Assembly: GCA_903872075.1 (NCBI GenBank)
Contig: CAIQJF010000072.1
Span: 53,546-117,545 of the forward strand
Reading direction: 5' to 3'
Origin: an uncultured Caulobacteraceae bacterium
GTDB lineage: Bacteria; Pseudomonadota; Alphaproteobacteria; Caulobacterales; Caulobacteraceae
DNA: 64,000 nt
In this document: positions 1-7,794 of the stretch, in pieces
Position numbering within the stretch: the stretch's first letter is position 1
Layout: each line of letters begins with the position of its first letter
Translations under genes and position numbers: made by a program
The notes under the pieces: model-generated
Databases searched by the model: none
The model's input: only the letters and a program-made list of their open reading frames with translations
Told to the model about the DNA's origin: nothing

Positions 1-795
1 CGGGCGCGGCCGGCGCGCGCGCGGGGCGAAGGCGCCAAGGCCAAGTTGGCGCGGCGGGGACGGCCGGTGGGAACGCGGCCCGGCGCGCGGCGATCGGGGG
101 ACCGGCTCAATCTCGTGGAAACGCTTCGGGCGGCGACGCCCTGGCAGAAGCTGCGCGGCGGCGGCCTGGACAGCGGCAGGGTGCAAGTCCGACAGGAGGA
201 TTTCCGCATCCGCCGGTTCGTTCAGCGCACCGAATCGACCACCATCTTTGTTGTGGACGCCTCGGGATCGGCGGCGTTCCAGCGGCTGGCGGAGGCCAAG
301 GGCGCGGTCGAACTGCTCCTGGCCAAGGCCTATGTGACCCGCACCCGCGTGGCGCTGATCGCCTTTCGCGGCCTGGACGCCGATATCCTTCTGCCGCCGA
401 CGCGGTCGCTGACGCGCGCCAAGCGCCGCCTGGCCGATCTGCCTGGCGGGGGCGGTACGCCGTTGGCGGCCGGGATCGAGATCGCGCTTCGCCTGGCCCT
501 GCTCGAACGCGCCGCCGATCGCGCGCCCCTACTGGTGTTCCTGACCGACGGCCGGGCCAATATCGGCCGCGACGGCGCGCCGGGCCGTCACGCCGCGGAG
601 ACGGACGCCCTGCTCGTCGCCCGCCTGGTGCGCGACTCAGGCATCGCCGCCGCCTACATCGACACCTCGGCGCGCCCGCAGCCGGGCGGCGACCGTTTCG
701 CCCTGGCGATGGGCGCCGCCTATGCGCCCCTGCCCTATCTCAACGCCGGCGCGGTGCAGGGAGTCGTGGACGCGCTGCGGCCGGGCGCGCGCTGA
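1..795 (+). CDS. bchD: Magnesium chelatase subunit D (BchD), 3' part only
   Basis: The frame is open from base 1, so the gene is truncated by the window edge; the ORF-track start at 46 is an internal TTG. BchD is the AAA+/integrin-I-domain subunit of Mg-chelatase, which inserts Mg2+ into protoporphyrin IX with BchI and BchH in the first committed step of bacteriochlorophyll synthesis. The visible part is the C-terminal von Willebrand A domain: MIDAS-type motif VDASGSA, then AFRG, the GGGGTPL loop and LTDGRAN. It overlaps bchO by one base (TGATG), as expected for the bchD-bchO pair of photosynthesis gene clusters. The upstream AAA+ domain, and probably bchI, lie outside the window. Confidence 0.95.
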   Translation, partial: RARPARARGEGAKAKLARRGRPVGTRPGARRSGDRLNLVETLRAATPWQKLRGGGLDSGRVQVRQEDFRIRRFVQRTESTTIFVVDASGSAAFQRLAEAKGAVELLLAKAYVTRTRVALIAFRGLDADILLPPTRSLTRAKRRLADLPGGGGTPLAAGIEIALRLALLERAADRAPLLVFLTDGRANIGRDGAPGRHAAETDALLVARLVRDSGIAAAYIDTSARPQPGGDRFALAMGAAYAPLPYLNAGAVQGVVDALRPGAR

Positions 796-1664
796 TGGCG
801 AAACCGGACTGGGACCGCGAGGGCCGCGACTGGCCCAATCGCGCCGCCAGCCGATTTGTGCTCGCAGGCGGGCTGCGCTGGCATGTGCAGGTCATGGGCC
901 AGGGGCCGGTGATGCTGCTGCTCCACGGCGCCGGCGCGGCGACTCACTCCTGGCGCGACCTCGCCCCGCGCCTGGCGCGTGATTTCACGGTCGTGGCGCC
1001 GGACCTGCCGGGCCATGGCTTCACCCAGACACCGAACGCCGCCGGCCTGTCGCTGAACGGCATGGCCCGTGGCGTGACCTCCCTGCTCAAGGCGCTCGAT
1101 CTGCGCCCTCAACTCGCCGTGGGTCACTCGGCCGGCGCGGCGATCGCCCTTCGCCTGCGCCTCGACGGCGCCGACCTCGAGGGCGGCGTGGTCAGCCTGA
1201 ACGGGGCGCTGCAGCCGTTCCCAGGCGCGGCCGGCCATGTCTTCCCGGTGCTGGCGCGGCTGCTGTTTCTCAACCCCCTGGCCATTCAGATGTTCGCCTG
1301 GCGTGCCGCGTCGCCGGGAGCTGTGGCGCGGCTCATGGAAAGCACCGGATCGCGCATCGACGCCAACGGCCTCGACCAGTACCGGCGCCTGTTGAGCACC
1401 ACCGGTCACCTGGACGGGGCTCTGGGCATGATGGCGCATTGGGATCTTCTGCCGCTGCAGGCCGATCTGGCCCGGCTGCGCGGGCCCCTCACCCTGGTGG
1501 CGGCGCAGAACGATCTGGCCGTGCCGCCGCGCGTGGCCGAAGAGGCGAAGGCGCTGGTTCCGCACGCGGAGTTGATCGCCATTCCAGACCTCGGCCACCT
1601 GGCGCATGAAGAGGCGCCGGAGCGCTTCGCGGACCTGATCCGGACCGTCGCGAAAGCGGGTTGA
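795..1664 (+). CDS. bchO: BchO, alpha/beta-fold hydrolase of the Mg-chelatase operon
   Basis: This 289-residue alpha/beta hydrolase has the HGAGAATHSW oxyanion-hole region near residue 38, the nucleophile elbow GHSAG near residue 112 and a C-terminal LGHLAHEE histidine. BchO is conserved beside bchD in nearly all purple-bacterial photosynthesis clusters and is thought to assist Mg-chelation or bacteriochlorophyll synthesis; its exact reaction is not settled. The ATG overlaps the bchD stop by one base, so translational coupling is likely. Identification rests on the hydrolase motifs plus position. Confidence 0.93.
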   Translation: MAKPDWDREGRDWPNRAASRFVLAGGLRWHVQVMGQGPVMLLLHGAGAATHSWRDLAPRLARDFTVVAPDLPGHGFTQTPNAAGLSLNGMARGVTSLLKALDLRPQLAVGHSAGAAIALRLRLDGADLEGGVVSLNGALQPFPGAAGHVFPVLARLLFLNPLAIQMFAWRAASPGAVARLMESTGSRIDANGLDQYRRLLSTTGHLDGALGMMAHWDLLPLQADLARLRGPLTLVAAQNDLAVPPRVAEEAKALVPHAELIAIPDLGHLAHEEAPERFADLIRTVAKAG

Positions 1665-1670
1665 GACGCC

Positions 1671-1718
1671 TTGTCAGACTCCGGCGGACGGGCTTTAGTG
1701 TCAGGAAATGTTGACACT
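1671..1718 (+). promoter_or_regulatory. crtI promoter with PpsR/CrtJ operator over the -10 and start codon
   Basis: A sigma70-like -35 TTGTCA (1671-1676) lies 17 bp before TTTAGT (1694-1699). Overlapping the -10 is a palindrome with arms AGTGTCA (1697-1703) and TGACACT (1712-1718), containing an exact TGT-N12-ACA (1699-1716), the PpsR/CrtJ consensus. The crtI ATG is at 1708, inside the operator. A start site about 7 bp after the -10 would put +1 at about 1706, leaving essentially no leader. Repressor bound here would block both the promoter and the start region. Confidence 0.7.
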
Positions 1719-3240
1719 CGACCGCCCCCCGTCCGTTGACACCACCGCGGCTGACCGCCGGTCGCACGCCATCGTCATCGGCAGCGGATTCGGCGGCCTG
1801 GCCGCGGCGGTGAGGCTGGGCGCCCGCGGCTACAGGGTCACGGTAGTTGAACGGCTCGACGCGGCCGGCGGACGCGCCTACGTCCATCGCCAGGACGGTT
1901 TCACCTTCGACGCCGGGCCGACCATCATCACGGTGCCCTATCTGTTCGAGGACCTCTGGGCCTTGTGCGGACGGAAGATGGCGGATGACATCGATCTTCG
2001 CGCCATGGACCCGTTCTATCGGGTCGTGTTCGACAACGGCGATGCGATCGAGTCCTTCGCCGATTCGGCGGCCATGCGGGCGGAAGTCGCGCGGTTCGCG
2101 CCACGCGACCTGGCCGGCTACGACCGGTTCATGGCCCGCAGCCGTGAACTCTGCTCCATCGGCTTCGAGAAACTGGGCCACATGCCCTTCGTTTCGCTGA
2201 CCGACCTCGCCAAACAGGTGCCCGACATCATCCGCCTGGGCGGCTACCGCAGCGTCTACGGCATGGTCTCGTCCTATGTCAGGGACGAGCGCCTGCGCTT
2301 CCTGCTCAGCTTCCATCCCCTGTTCGTCGGCGGCAATCCCTTCGAGACCACGGCCGTCTACTGCATGATCTCCGATGTGGAACGCCGCTGGGGCGTGCAC
2401 TTCCCCATGGGCGGCACGGGCGCTCTGGTGAAGGGGCTCGCCAATTTGATCGAAGGGCAGGGCGGGCGGTTCCGCTACAACGCCGAAGTCGCCGAAATCC
2501 TGGTGCGGGATGGAACGGCGCACGGCGTCCGCCTGACCTCCGGCGAGGAGATCGCCGCCGACATCGTCGTCTCCAACGCCGACGCGGCCTACACTTATCG
2601 CCATCTCGTGCCCGCCTCGGCCCGGCGCCGCTGGACAAATCGGAAGGTGGACCACGCCGCCTACTCCATGGGCCTCTTCGTCTGGTACTTCGGCCTCGAC
2701 CGCCGTTACGACGATGTGCGCCATCACACGATCCTGGTGGGACCCCGCTACCGCGGCCATGTGAACGAAATCTTCGCCGCGAAGTCGCTGCCCAGCGACA
2801 TGAGCCTCTATCTGCACCGCCCGACGGCCACCGATCCGTCCCTGGCGCCTGAAGGCTGCGACGCCTTCTATGTGCTCTCGCCGGTGCCGCATCTCGACGC
2901 CGGGGTGGATTGGGCCACACAAGCCGAAACCTACCGCCGGAGCGTGGCGCGCCGCCTTTCGGAAACCGTTCTGCCGGGGTTCGAGGATCACATCGTGACA
3001 TCTCGTATCGCCACACCCCAGGATTTCCAGGACCGCCTCTGCTCGGTGAAAGGCGCCGGCTTCAGCCTTGCGCCGAAGCTGACCCAAAGCACCTGGTTCC
3101 GCCCCCACAATCGCAGCGAAGATGTAAAGGGCCTGTATCTCGTCGGCGCCGGCACCCAGCCCGGGGCCGGCGTGCCAGCCGTTCTTTCGTCCGCGCGAAT
3201 CCTGGACCAGCTGGTCCCCGACCCGGTGACACATGGCTAA
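1708..3240 (+). CDS. crtI: Phytoene desaturase (CrtI)
   Basis: CrtI is an FAD-dependent desaturase that introduces double bonds into phytoene to give neurosporene or lycopene at the membrane. The 510-residue product has the N-terminal dinucleotide-binding motif GSGFGGLAAAVRL (residues 26-38), the family sequence FDAGPTIIT near residue 68 and the C-terminal FAD motif GLYLVGAGTQPGAGVPAV, in line with family length (about 490-520). Start: ATG 1708 has no Shine-Dalgarno and lies within the operator, consistent with a leaderless transcript; no better in-frame start exists before the FAD motif. It overlaps crtB by 8 bases (ATGGCTAA). Product saturation level cannot be read from sequence. Confidence 0.95.
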   Translation: MLTLDRPPSVDTTAADRRSHAIVIGSGFGGLAAAVRLGARGYRVTVVERLDAAGGRAYVHRQDGFTFDAGPTIITVPYLFEDLWALCGRKMADDIDLRAMDPFYRVVFDNGDAIESFADSAAMRAEVARFAPRDLAGYDRFMARSRELCSIGFEKLGHMPFVSLTDLAKQVPDIIRLGGYRSVYGMVSSYVRDERLRFLLSFHPLFVGGNPFETTAVYCMISDVERRWGVHFPMGGTGALVKGLANLIEGQGGRFRYNAEVAEILVRDGTAHGVRLTSGEEIAADIVVSNADAAYTYRHLVPASARRRWTNRKVDHAAYSMGLFVWYFGLDRRYDDVRHHTILVGPRYRGHVNEIFAAKSLPSDMSLYLHRPTATDPSLAPEGCDAFYVLSPVPHLDAGVDWATQAETYRRSVARRLSETVLPGFEDHIVTSRIATPQDFQDRLCSVKGAGFSLAPKLTQSTWFRPHNRSEDVKGLYLVGAGTQPGAGVPAVLSSARILDQLVPDPVTHG

Positions 3241-4285
3241 ATCGGTATTCGCGGGCCCGGCCGATCGCGCCGCCTGCCGGGAGATGATCCGGGGAGGCTC
3301 ACGGTCCTTCTACACAGCCTCCCTGCTGCTGCCCGAACGGGTCCGTGAAGGCGCCTATGCGCTCTATGGCTTCTGCCGCCTGTCGGACGACGCCGTTGAC
3401 GTGGAGGACGGCGAGGACGACGCCGTCGCCCGCCTCAGGAACCGGCTCGACCGCGTCTACGCCGGCGATCCCCTGCCCGAAGCCGTGGATCGCGCCCTGG
3501 CCGACGCCGTGGATCAATTCGCCATTCCCCGCACCCTGCTGGACGCCCTGCTCGAAGGGCTGGAGTGGGACGCCCAAGGCCGGACCTACGAGACCCTGAG
3601 CGACGTCTACGCCTATGGCGCGCGGGTGGCCGGAGCCGTGGGCGGGATGATGGCGGCGCTGATGGGCGCTCGCACCCCGGGGCTGATCGCCCGGGCCTGC
3701 GATCTCGGCGTGGCGATGCAGCTCACGAACATCTCGCGAGATGTGGGCGAAGATGCGCGCATGGGGCGGCTGTATCTGCCCCGCGAATGGCTACGCGAGG
3801 CGGGCATCGACCCCGAGGCCTTCCTCGCCGCCCCGGCTTTCAGCCCTGAACTGGCGGGCGTGGTGGCCCGGCTGCTCGATCACGCCGATCTGCTGTACCG
3901 CCGCGCCGACTCTGGCGTGGCCGGTCTCGATCCGGCCTTCCGGCCCGCGATCTTCGCCGCGCGTCACCTCTATGCCGAGATCGGTGAACTTCTGAAGCGG
4001 CGAGGACTCGATTCCGTCTCACGCCGGACGACGGTGTCGGCCGGTCGCAAGATGGTTCTGCTCGGCCGCGCCGTTGGCGAGGCCCTGAGGCATAGGCGCG
4101 ATGGCGTGGAGGCCCCCGCCTTGGCGGAAACGCAGTATCTCGTGGACGCGGTGCTTCGCGAGAACGACCGGCTGGCCGCGATCCCGTCGGGCCAACCGCG
4201 CGGCCTGCGCGCCGACCTGATCTGGACGATAGATCTGTTCACCACCCTGGAGGACCGCGGTCGGCCCGCTCGCTCGACCCGGTAA
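3233..4285 (+). CDS. crtB: Phytoene synthase (CrtB)
   Basis: CrtB condenses two geranylgeranyl-diphosphate molecules to phytoene, the entry step of C40 carotenoid synthesis. The 350-residue protein has both aspartate-rich squalene/phytoene-synthase signatures: RLSDDAVDVED near residue 50 and NISRDVGEDA near residue 164, followed by GRLYLP. The start overlaps the crtI stop by 8 bases, so the pair is translationally coupled. Substrate would come from CrtE (6929-7789), encoded a few kilobases away. Confidence 0.95.
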   Translation: MAKSVFAGPADRAACREMIRGGSRSFYTASLLLPERVREGAYALYGFCRLSDDAVDVEDGEDDAVARLRNRLDRVYAGDPLPEAVDRALADAVDQFAIPRTLLDALLEGLEWDAQGRTYETLSDVYAYGARVAGAVGGMMAALMGARTPGLIARACDLGVAMQLTNISRDVGEDARMGRLYLPREWLREAGIDPEAFLAAPAFSPELAGVVARLLDHADLLYRRADSGVAGLDPAFRPAIFAARHLYAEIGELLKRRGLDSVSRRTTVSAGRKMVLLGRAVGEALRHRRDGVEAPALAETQYLVDAVLRENDRLAAIPSGQPRGLRADLIWTIDLFTTLEDRGRPARSTR

Positions 4286-4303
4286 TCGAACGGGAGACCC
4301 AAG

Positions 4304-4468
4304 ATGAAGGTCAGCCCCCTCTTCCTGCTGGAATTTCTGCTGTTCAACGGTGGCGCGCTCGTCTGGGCGGCGTGGGAGTACTGGCAGATCCGGCCGGGCA
4401 AGACGGACAAGACATCGACGCCGGAAGCCGGCGCGTCAGCGGACGATACGGGGCATCCTGAACGGTAG
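4304..4468 (+). CDS. Small membrane protein downstream of crtB (54 aa)
   Basis: This ORF is too short for the track. It has ATG 4304 with GGGAGA 6-8 bases upstream and encodes 54 residues beginning MKVSPLFLLEFLLF. The N-terminal half is a single hydrophobic segment (residues about 4-24) ending in WAAWEYWQI, followed by a short charged, polar tail. It is 18 bases after crtB, so it probably shares the crtIB transcript. Its last 33 bases overlap the 3' end of crtC on the other strand. I do not recognise a named family. A single-pass membrane peptide affecting carotenoid enzymes or antenna assembly is possible but unproven. Confidence 0.6.
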   Translation: MKVSPLFLLEFLLFNGGALVWAAWEYWQIRPGKTDKTSTPEAGASADDTGHPER

Positions 4469-5272
4469 CATCGCGCGGACGACCGGGGACCTGAGCCGGT
4501 TTAGCGAGAGGCTCTCGTGAACGATGGCGGCGGACTGGCCGCCGTAGCGGCCGCTCAGGGCCGACCGGGCGTAAAACGGCGTGTCCTCCAGAGTCTCACG
4601 CAGCGTCGGGGCATGCCCCGCCTCAGCCCGGATTCGCCGGGGGATGCGCCAGAGTGTCGAAGGAAGGCGCTGCCGCTCCGGCGGCGAGATCGGTTCTAGC
4701 GCGCCATCCGGTCCGAAGCGTAGCGCCAGATGCGCCTGATCTCCGCCCCGCCGAACGAGGTCGTAGAACAACAAGGTGTCGGAGGTCAGGTGGGCCCGCG
4801 ACCAGTCCCACGCCCGGAACGCATCCTCCAGCGGTTCCGAACCGGCATTGGTGTCGAAGTAGCCGTCGCCGCTCCAGCCGCCCGCGGGGTTCTCCAGCGA
4901 CACCTCCACCCGGGCCCGCGGCAGGATCGGCCGCCAGATATGGCGTCCGTGAACGTCGAGGGCGAAGCCTTGCGCATTGATCGGGGCGGGATGAAGCCGA
5001 ATCACCCCGCGCAGCCGCGACGGCGCGGGAGTCGTCACCTCGTCGAACCGCACGGTCAGCGCTCCGTCCTCCCACGCGATCCGGCTGGGGCCGATCGACA
5101 AGGTGTCCCGCGTGCGGCTCAGCGACTGGCGACCCCGCTCCGTCATGGCCCAACGGCGCCCGCCGGCGCCGTAGACGGCGACATTGACCGCGCAGTGGTT
5201 GTGCGGATCGTCGCGGCCGGACCAGGCGTAATAGGGTGAGAAGACGCTGCCGATGAAGGCGATGAGGGTCAG
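4436..5272 (-). CDS. crtC: Hydroxyneurosporene/carotenoid 1,2-hydratase (CrtC), CTG start proposed
   Basis: CrtC adds water across the C1-C2 double bond of acyclic carotenoids, before CrtD and CrtF. Family sequences are clear: LIAFIGSVFSPYYAW at the N-terminus, NHCAVNVAVYG, WAMTERGR, RGVIRLHPAP and the WDWSRAH region. There is no in-frame ATG, GTG or TTG near the domain; the only one is ATG 5641, giving 401 residues with an unrelated-looking stretch read inside crtD. A CTG at 5272 overlaps the crtD stop (CTGA) and gives 278 residues, close to the roughly 280 remembered for Rhodobacter CrtC, starting just before IAFIGSVFSPYY. The in-frame upstream sequence FDAAVPPGGYVWWYVDALS also looks CrtC-like, so an extended form cannot be excluded. 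Confidence 0.85.
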   Translation of the reverse strand: MTLIAFIGSVFSPYYAWSGRDDPHNHCAVNVAVYGAGGRRWAMTERGRQSLSRTRDTLSIGPSRIAWEDGALTVRFDEVTTPAPSRLRGVIRLHPAPINAQGFALDVHGRHIWRPILPRARVEVSLENPAGGWSGDGYFDTNAGSEPLEDAFRAWDWSRAHLTSDTLLFYDLVRRGGDQAHLALRFGPDGALEPISPPERQRLPSTLWRIPRRIRAEAGHAPTLRETLEDTPFYARSALSGRYGGQSAAIVHESLSLNRLRSPVVRAMLPFRMPRIVR

Positions 5273-6822
5273 CCCGTGGCGCCCGTCGTCGCTGAGCGCG
5301 TCGACATACCACCAGACATAGCCACCCGGCGGAACGGCCGCGTCGAAGCCAGGTCCGCCATCAGCCGCCGGGCCGCCAGCCGGCCGGACAAGGCCGCCAT
5401 CGGCGCCCCCGCCCCCGGATGCACCCCGCCCCCGGCCAGATAGAGTCCCGGAATCCGGCTCGCCGCTCCCGGCCGCCGGAACGCCGCCGCCCAGCCGTGG
5501 GTCGCCTGCCCGTAGAGCGCCCCCCCCGTCGCCGGGTAGAGCGCCGCGAAGGTCTCCGGCGTCGCCACGGTTCGCGTCATCGGATCGTCCTGCAGGATCA
5601 GCCCGCGATGGGCCAGCCGGTCGAACACTCGCCTCTCGCATGCCGAAAGCTCCGCTGGATCAAGACTGGGCTGGTCACCGTTGGCCGGGGCGTTGATCAG
5701 CACCAACAGCCGTTCCGGCCCGTGGAGGGGTTCGGCCCGGTCATCCCGGTCCTGGGCGCAGACGTAGATGGTCGGAACGGCCGGAAATCGTCCGTGCGCC
5801 CGAATATCCTCGAACTCGGCCCGGTAGTCGCCGGAAAAGAACACGTTATGGCGGACCAGCGGAAATCCGCGCGCCGGCGCGGCGATCGCCCAGGTGACCG
5901 CGGAGAGCGATCGCGCGGCGCCGGGCGGAACGGCCCGGAGGGGGCCGTCGCCGAGCAGGCCGCTGGCCAGGGCCTGGGGGTCGCCATTGAACACCACCCG
6001 ATCAGCGGCGAATCGTTCGCCGTCGGCGGCTATCACGGCGCACGCCCGGCCTTCCGCGCAATCGATGGACGCCGCCGCCCGTTCATACAGGAACGTCACC
6101 CCGAGCGACCGCGCCGCCGCCTCGAGCGCCGCCGCGAGCCGGCCGAGGCCGCCGTCGACGGTCCATACGCCCTGCTGTTCCACGTGGGAGATCATCATCA
6201 GGGTCGCGGGCGCCAGGAACGGAGATGACCCACAGTAGGTCGCGTAACGGCCGAACAGCTGCCGCAGCCTGGGATCCTGAAAATAGTCGCCGAGGACGTC
6301 CCACAGGGTGTCGAACGGCCGCAGCGCGAACAGATCACCCAGACGGCCGGCGCCGAAGCGACCGGCGAGACCCAGAGGCCCCGTCGCCTGAGCGTTGAGG
6401 AACCGGTCGCGGAGGAGGTCGTGAATCCGGCCGGACATGGCCCGATAGGCCCGGAATCCCGCGGCCTCGGCGGATCCCGCGAACGCGCCAATGGCCTCCG
6501 TCGCGCGGTCGGTATCCGCGAACAGATCGAGCCGCGACTCGTCCGGCCAGACGTGACGCGCAAGGATGTCGATCGGCCGAAGGCTGACAGCGCGATCGAG
6601 ACTGCGCCCCGCGGCGGCGAAGAGTTCGTCGAACACCCAGCGCATGGTCAGAACGGTGGGGCCCGCGTCCACCGGCCTTCCGCCCACCATCACCTGACGC
6701 ATCTTGCCGCCAGGCGCCGCGGACTGTTCCAGAACGGTGACGGCGAAGCCGGCGCGTGCAAGGTCGATGGCGCAACTGAGCCCGCCCATCCCCGCGCCGA
6801 TCACCACCACCGTCTCCGCCAC
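5269..6822 (-). CDS. crtD: Methoxyneurosporene/hydroxycarotenoid 3,4-desaturase (CrtD)
   Basis: CrtD is an FAD-dependent desaturase related to CrtI that introduces the C3-C4 double bond into 1-hydroxy or 1-methoxy carotenoids. The product has VVVIGAGMGGLSCAIDLARAG at the N-terminus, GPTVLTMRWVFDELF near residue 55 and the C-terminal GLYLAGGGVHPGAGAPMAALSGR. The start is GTG 6822, with AAGGG six bases upstream. The last 28 or so codons beyond RRLMAD are read through crtC-frame sequence and look unconstrained. Transcribed divergently from crtE from a shared operator region. Confidence 0.93.
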   Translation of the reverse strand: MAETVVVIGAGMGGLSCAIDLARAGFAVTVLEQSAAPGGKMRQVMVGGRPVDAGPTVLTMRWVFDELFAAAGRSLDRAVSLRPIDILARHVWPDESRLDLFADTDRATEAIGAFAGSAEAAGFRAYRAMSGRIHDLLRDRFLNAQATGPLGLAGRFGAGRLGDLFALRPFDTLWDVLGDYFQDPRLRQLFGRYATYCGSSPFLAPATLMMISHVEQQGVWTVDGGLGRLAAALEAAARSLGVTFLYERAAASIDCAEGRACAVIAADGERFAADRVVFNGDPQALASGLLGDGPLRAVPPGAARSLSAVTWAIAAPARGFPLVRHNVFFSGDYRAEFEDIRAHGRFPAVPTIYVCAQDRDDRAEPLHGPERLLVLINAPANGDQPSLDPAELSACERRVFDRLAHRGLILQDDPMTRTVATPETFAALYPATGGALYGQATHGWAAAFRRPGAASRIPGLYLAGGGVHPGAGAPMAALSGRLAARRLMADLASTRPFRRVAMSGGMSTRSATTGATG

Positions 6823-6841
6823 CCGGCGCCCTTCACGATTC

Positions 6842-6882
6842 CATCTATTTTGACACTAGCATGTGTCCATTTTGCATGACAC
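6842..6882. promoter_or_regulatory. Shared crtD/crtE promoters with PpsR/CrtJ operator
   Basis: An exact TGT-N12-ACA lies at 6864-6881 with arms GTGTC/GACAC; a third half-site GACAC is at 6852-6856. For crtE (+), TTGACA (6850-6855) precedes TTGCAT (6872-6877) by 16 bp. For crtD (-), TGGACA (complement of 6864-6869) precedes TAGATG (complement of 6842-6847) by 16 bp. One repressor site would therefore cover the crtE -10 and the crtD -35. Promoter hexamers were assigned by eye. Confidence 0.65.
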
Positions 6883-6928
6883 TCTCCCCGAGAGCCGCTT
6901 AGCGGCCGAGGCGTTGGAGGACATGTCC

Positions 6929-7789
6929 ATGGCGCAGAGAGTCGAAGCCGCCCTCGAAATCGCGGTGAGCCGCGCGGAAACCGGCGCACCCCCCCTTCTG
7001 GCCGCGGCCGTTCGCCATGCGGTGTTCTCCGGCGGCGCACGTGTTCGCCCACAGCTGTGTCTGGCTATCGCCCAGGCCTGCGGCGATGACCAGCCCGGCC
7101 TGGCCGACGCCGCGGCCGCCGCGATCGAAATGCTGCATTGCGCATCGCTGGCGCATGACGATCTGCCCTGTTTCGACGACGCCGCGACCCGCCGCGGCCG
7201 TCCGTCGGTTCACGCGCTCTACGGCGCGCCGCTGGCCGTCCTGGCGGGCGACGCCTTGATCGTCATGGCGTTTGAAACCGTGGCCCGCGCCGGCGTGGCC
7301 GCGCCGTCGCGGCTGCCGCTTCTGCTCGGGACTGTTGCCCGGGGCGTGGGGATGCCGGCGGGAATCGCCGCCGGCCAAGCCTGGGAAAGCGAGCCCTCGC
7401 CGCCGGTCGAAATCTATCACCAGGCCAAGACGGGCGCTCTGTTCGTGGCCGCCACCATGTCCGGGGCGCTCGCCGCCGGCGCCGATCCGCAGCCATGGCG
7501 GGCGCTGGGCGAGGCGCTCGGCGCCGCCTATCAGGTCGCCGACGATCTGGCCGACGCGGTTCTCACCGAGGCCGACCTCGGCAAGCCGACAGGTCGCGAC
7601 GAAGCCCTTCATCGTCCCACCCTCGTCGGCCAGCTGGGCCTGCGCGGCGCCTACGATCGCCTTCAGGCCCTGGTGGGAGAAGCCGTGGACGCCATTCCCC
7701 CCTGTGAAGGGGCCAGGGAGTTGCGGGAGCTCGTGCGCATGCAGGCCACCCGGCTCGCCCCGAAGCAGCTGGCCCGCAGCGCCGCCTGA
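6929..7789 (+). CDS. crtE: Geranylgeranyl diphosphate synthase (CrtE)
   Basis: CrtE extends farnesyl-PP with isopentenyl-PP to geranylgeranyl-PP, the precursor of both phytoene and the bacteriochlorophyll esterifying alcohol. The protein has GGARVRPQL, the first aspartate-rich motif HDDLPCFDDAATRRG and the second YQVADDLADA. The track start (GTG 6863) lies inside the operator and upstream of the predicted transcript start. ATG 6929 has GGAGG eight bases upstream and gives MAQRVEAALEIA, resembling known CrtE N-termini; ATG 6923 is a less well spaced alternative. It leads the crtE-crtF-bchCXYZ-puf gene string. Confidence 0.93.
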   Translation: MAQRVEAALEIAVSRAETGAPPLLAAAVRHAVFSGGARVRPQLCLAIAQACGDDQPGLADAAAAAIEMLHCASLAHDDLPCFDDAATRRGRPSVHALYGAPLAVLAGDALIVMAFETVARAGVAAPSRLPLLLGTVARGVGMPAGIAAGQAWESEPSPPVEIYHQAKTGALFVAATMSGALAAGADPQPWRALGEALGAAYQVADDLADAVLTEADLGKPTGRDEALHRPTLVGQLGLRGAYDRLQALVGEAVDAIPPCEGARELRELVRMQATRLAPKQLARSAA

Positions 7790-7794
7790 CCCAC

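Noticed and set aside
1489-3234. 581-codon ORF antisense to crtI
   Set aside because: A shadow frame in GC-rich DNA; the plus strand encodes an intact CrtI.
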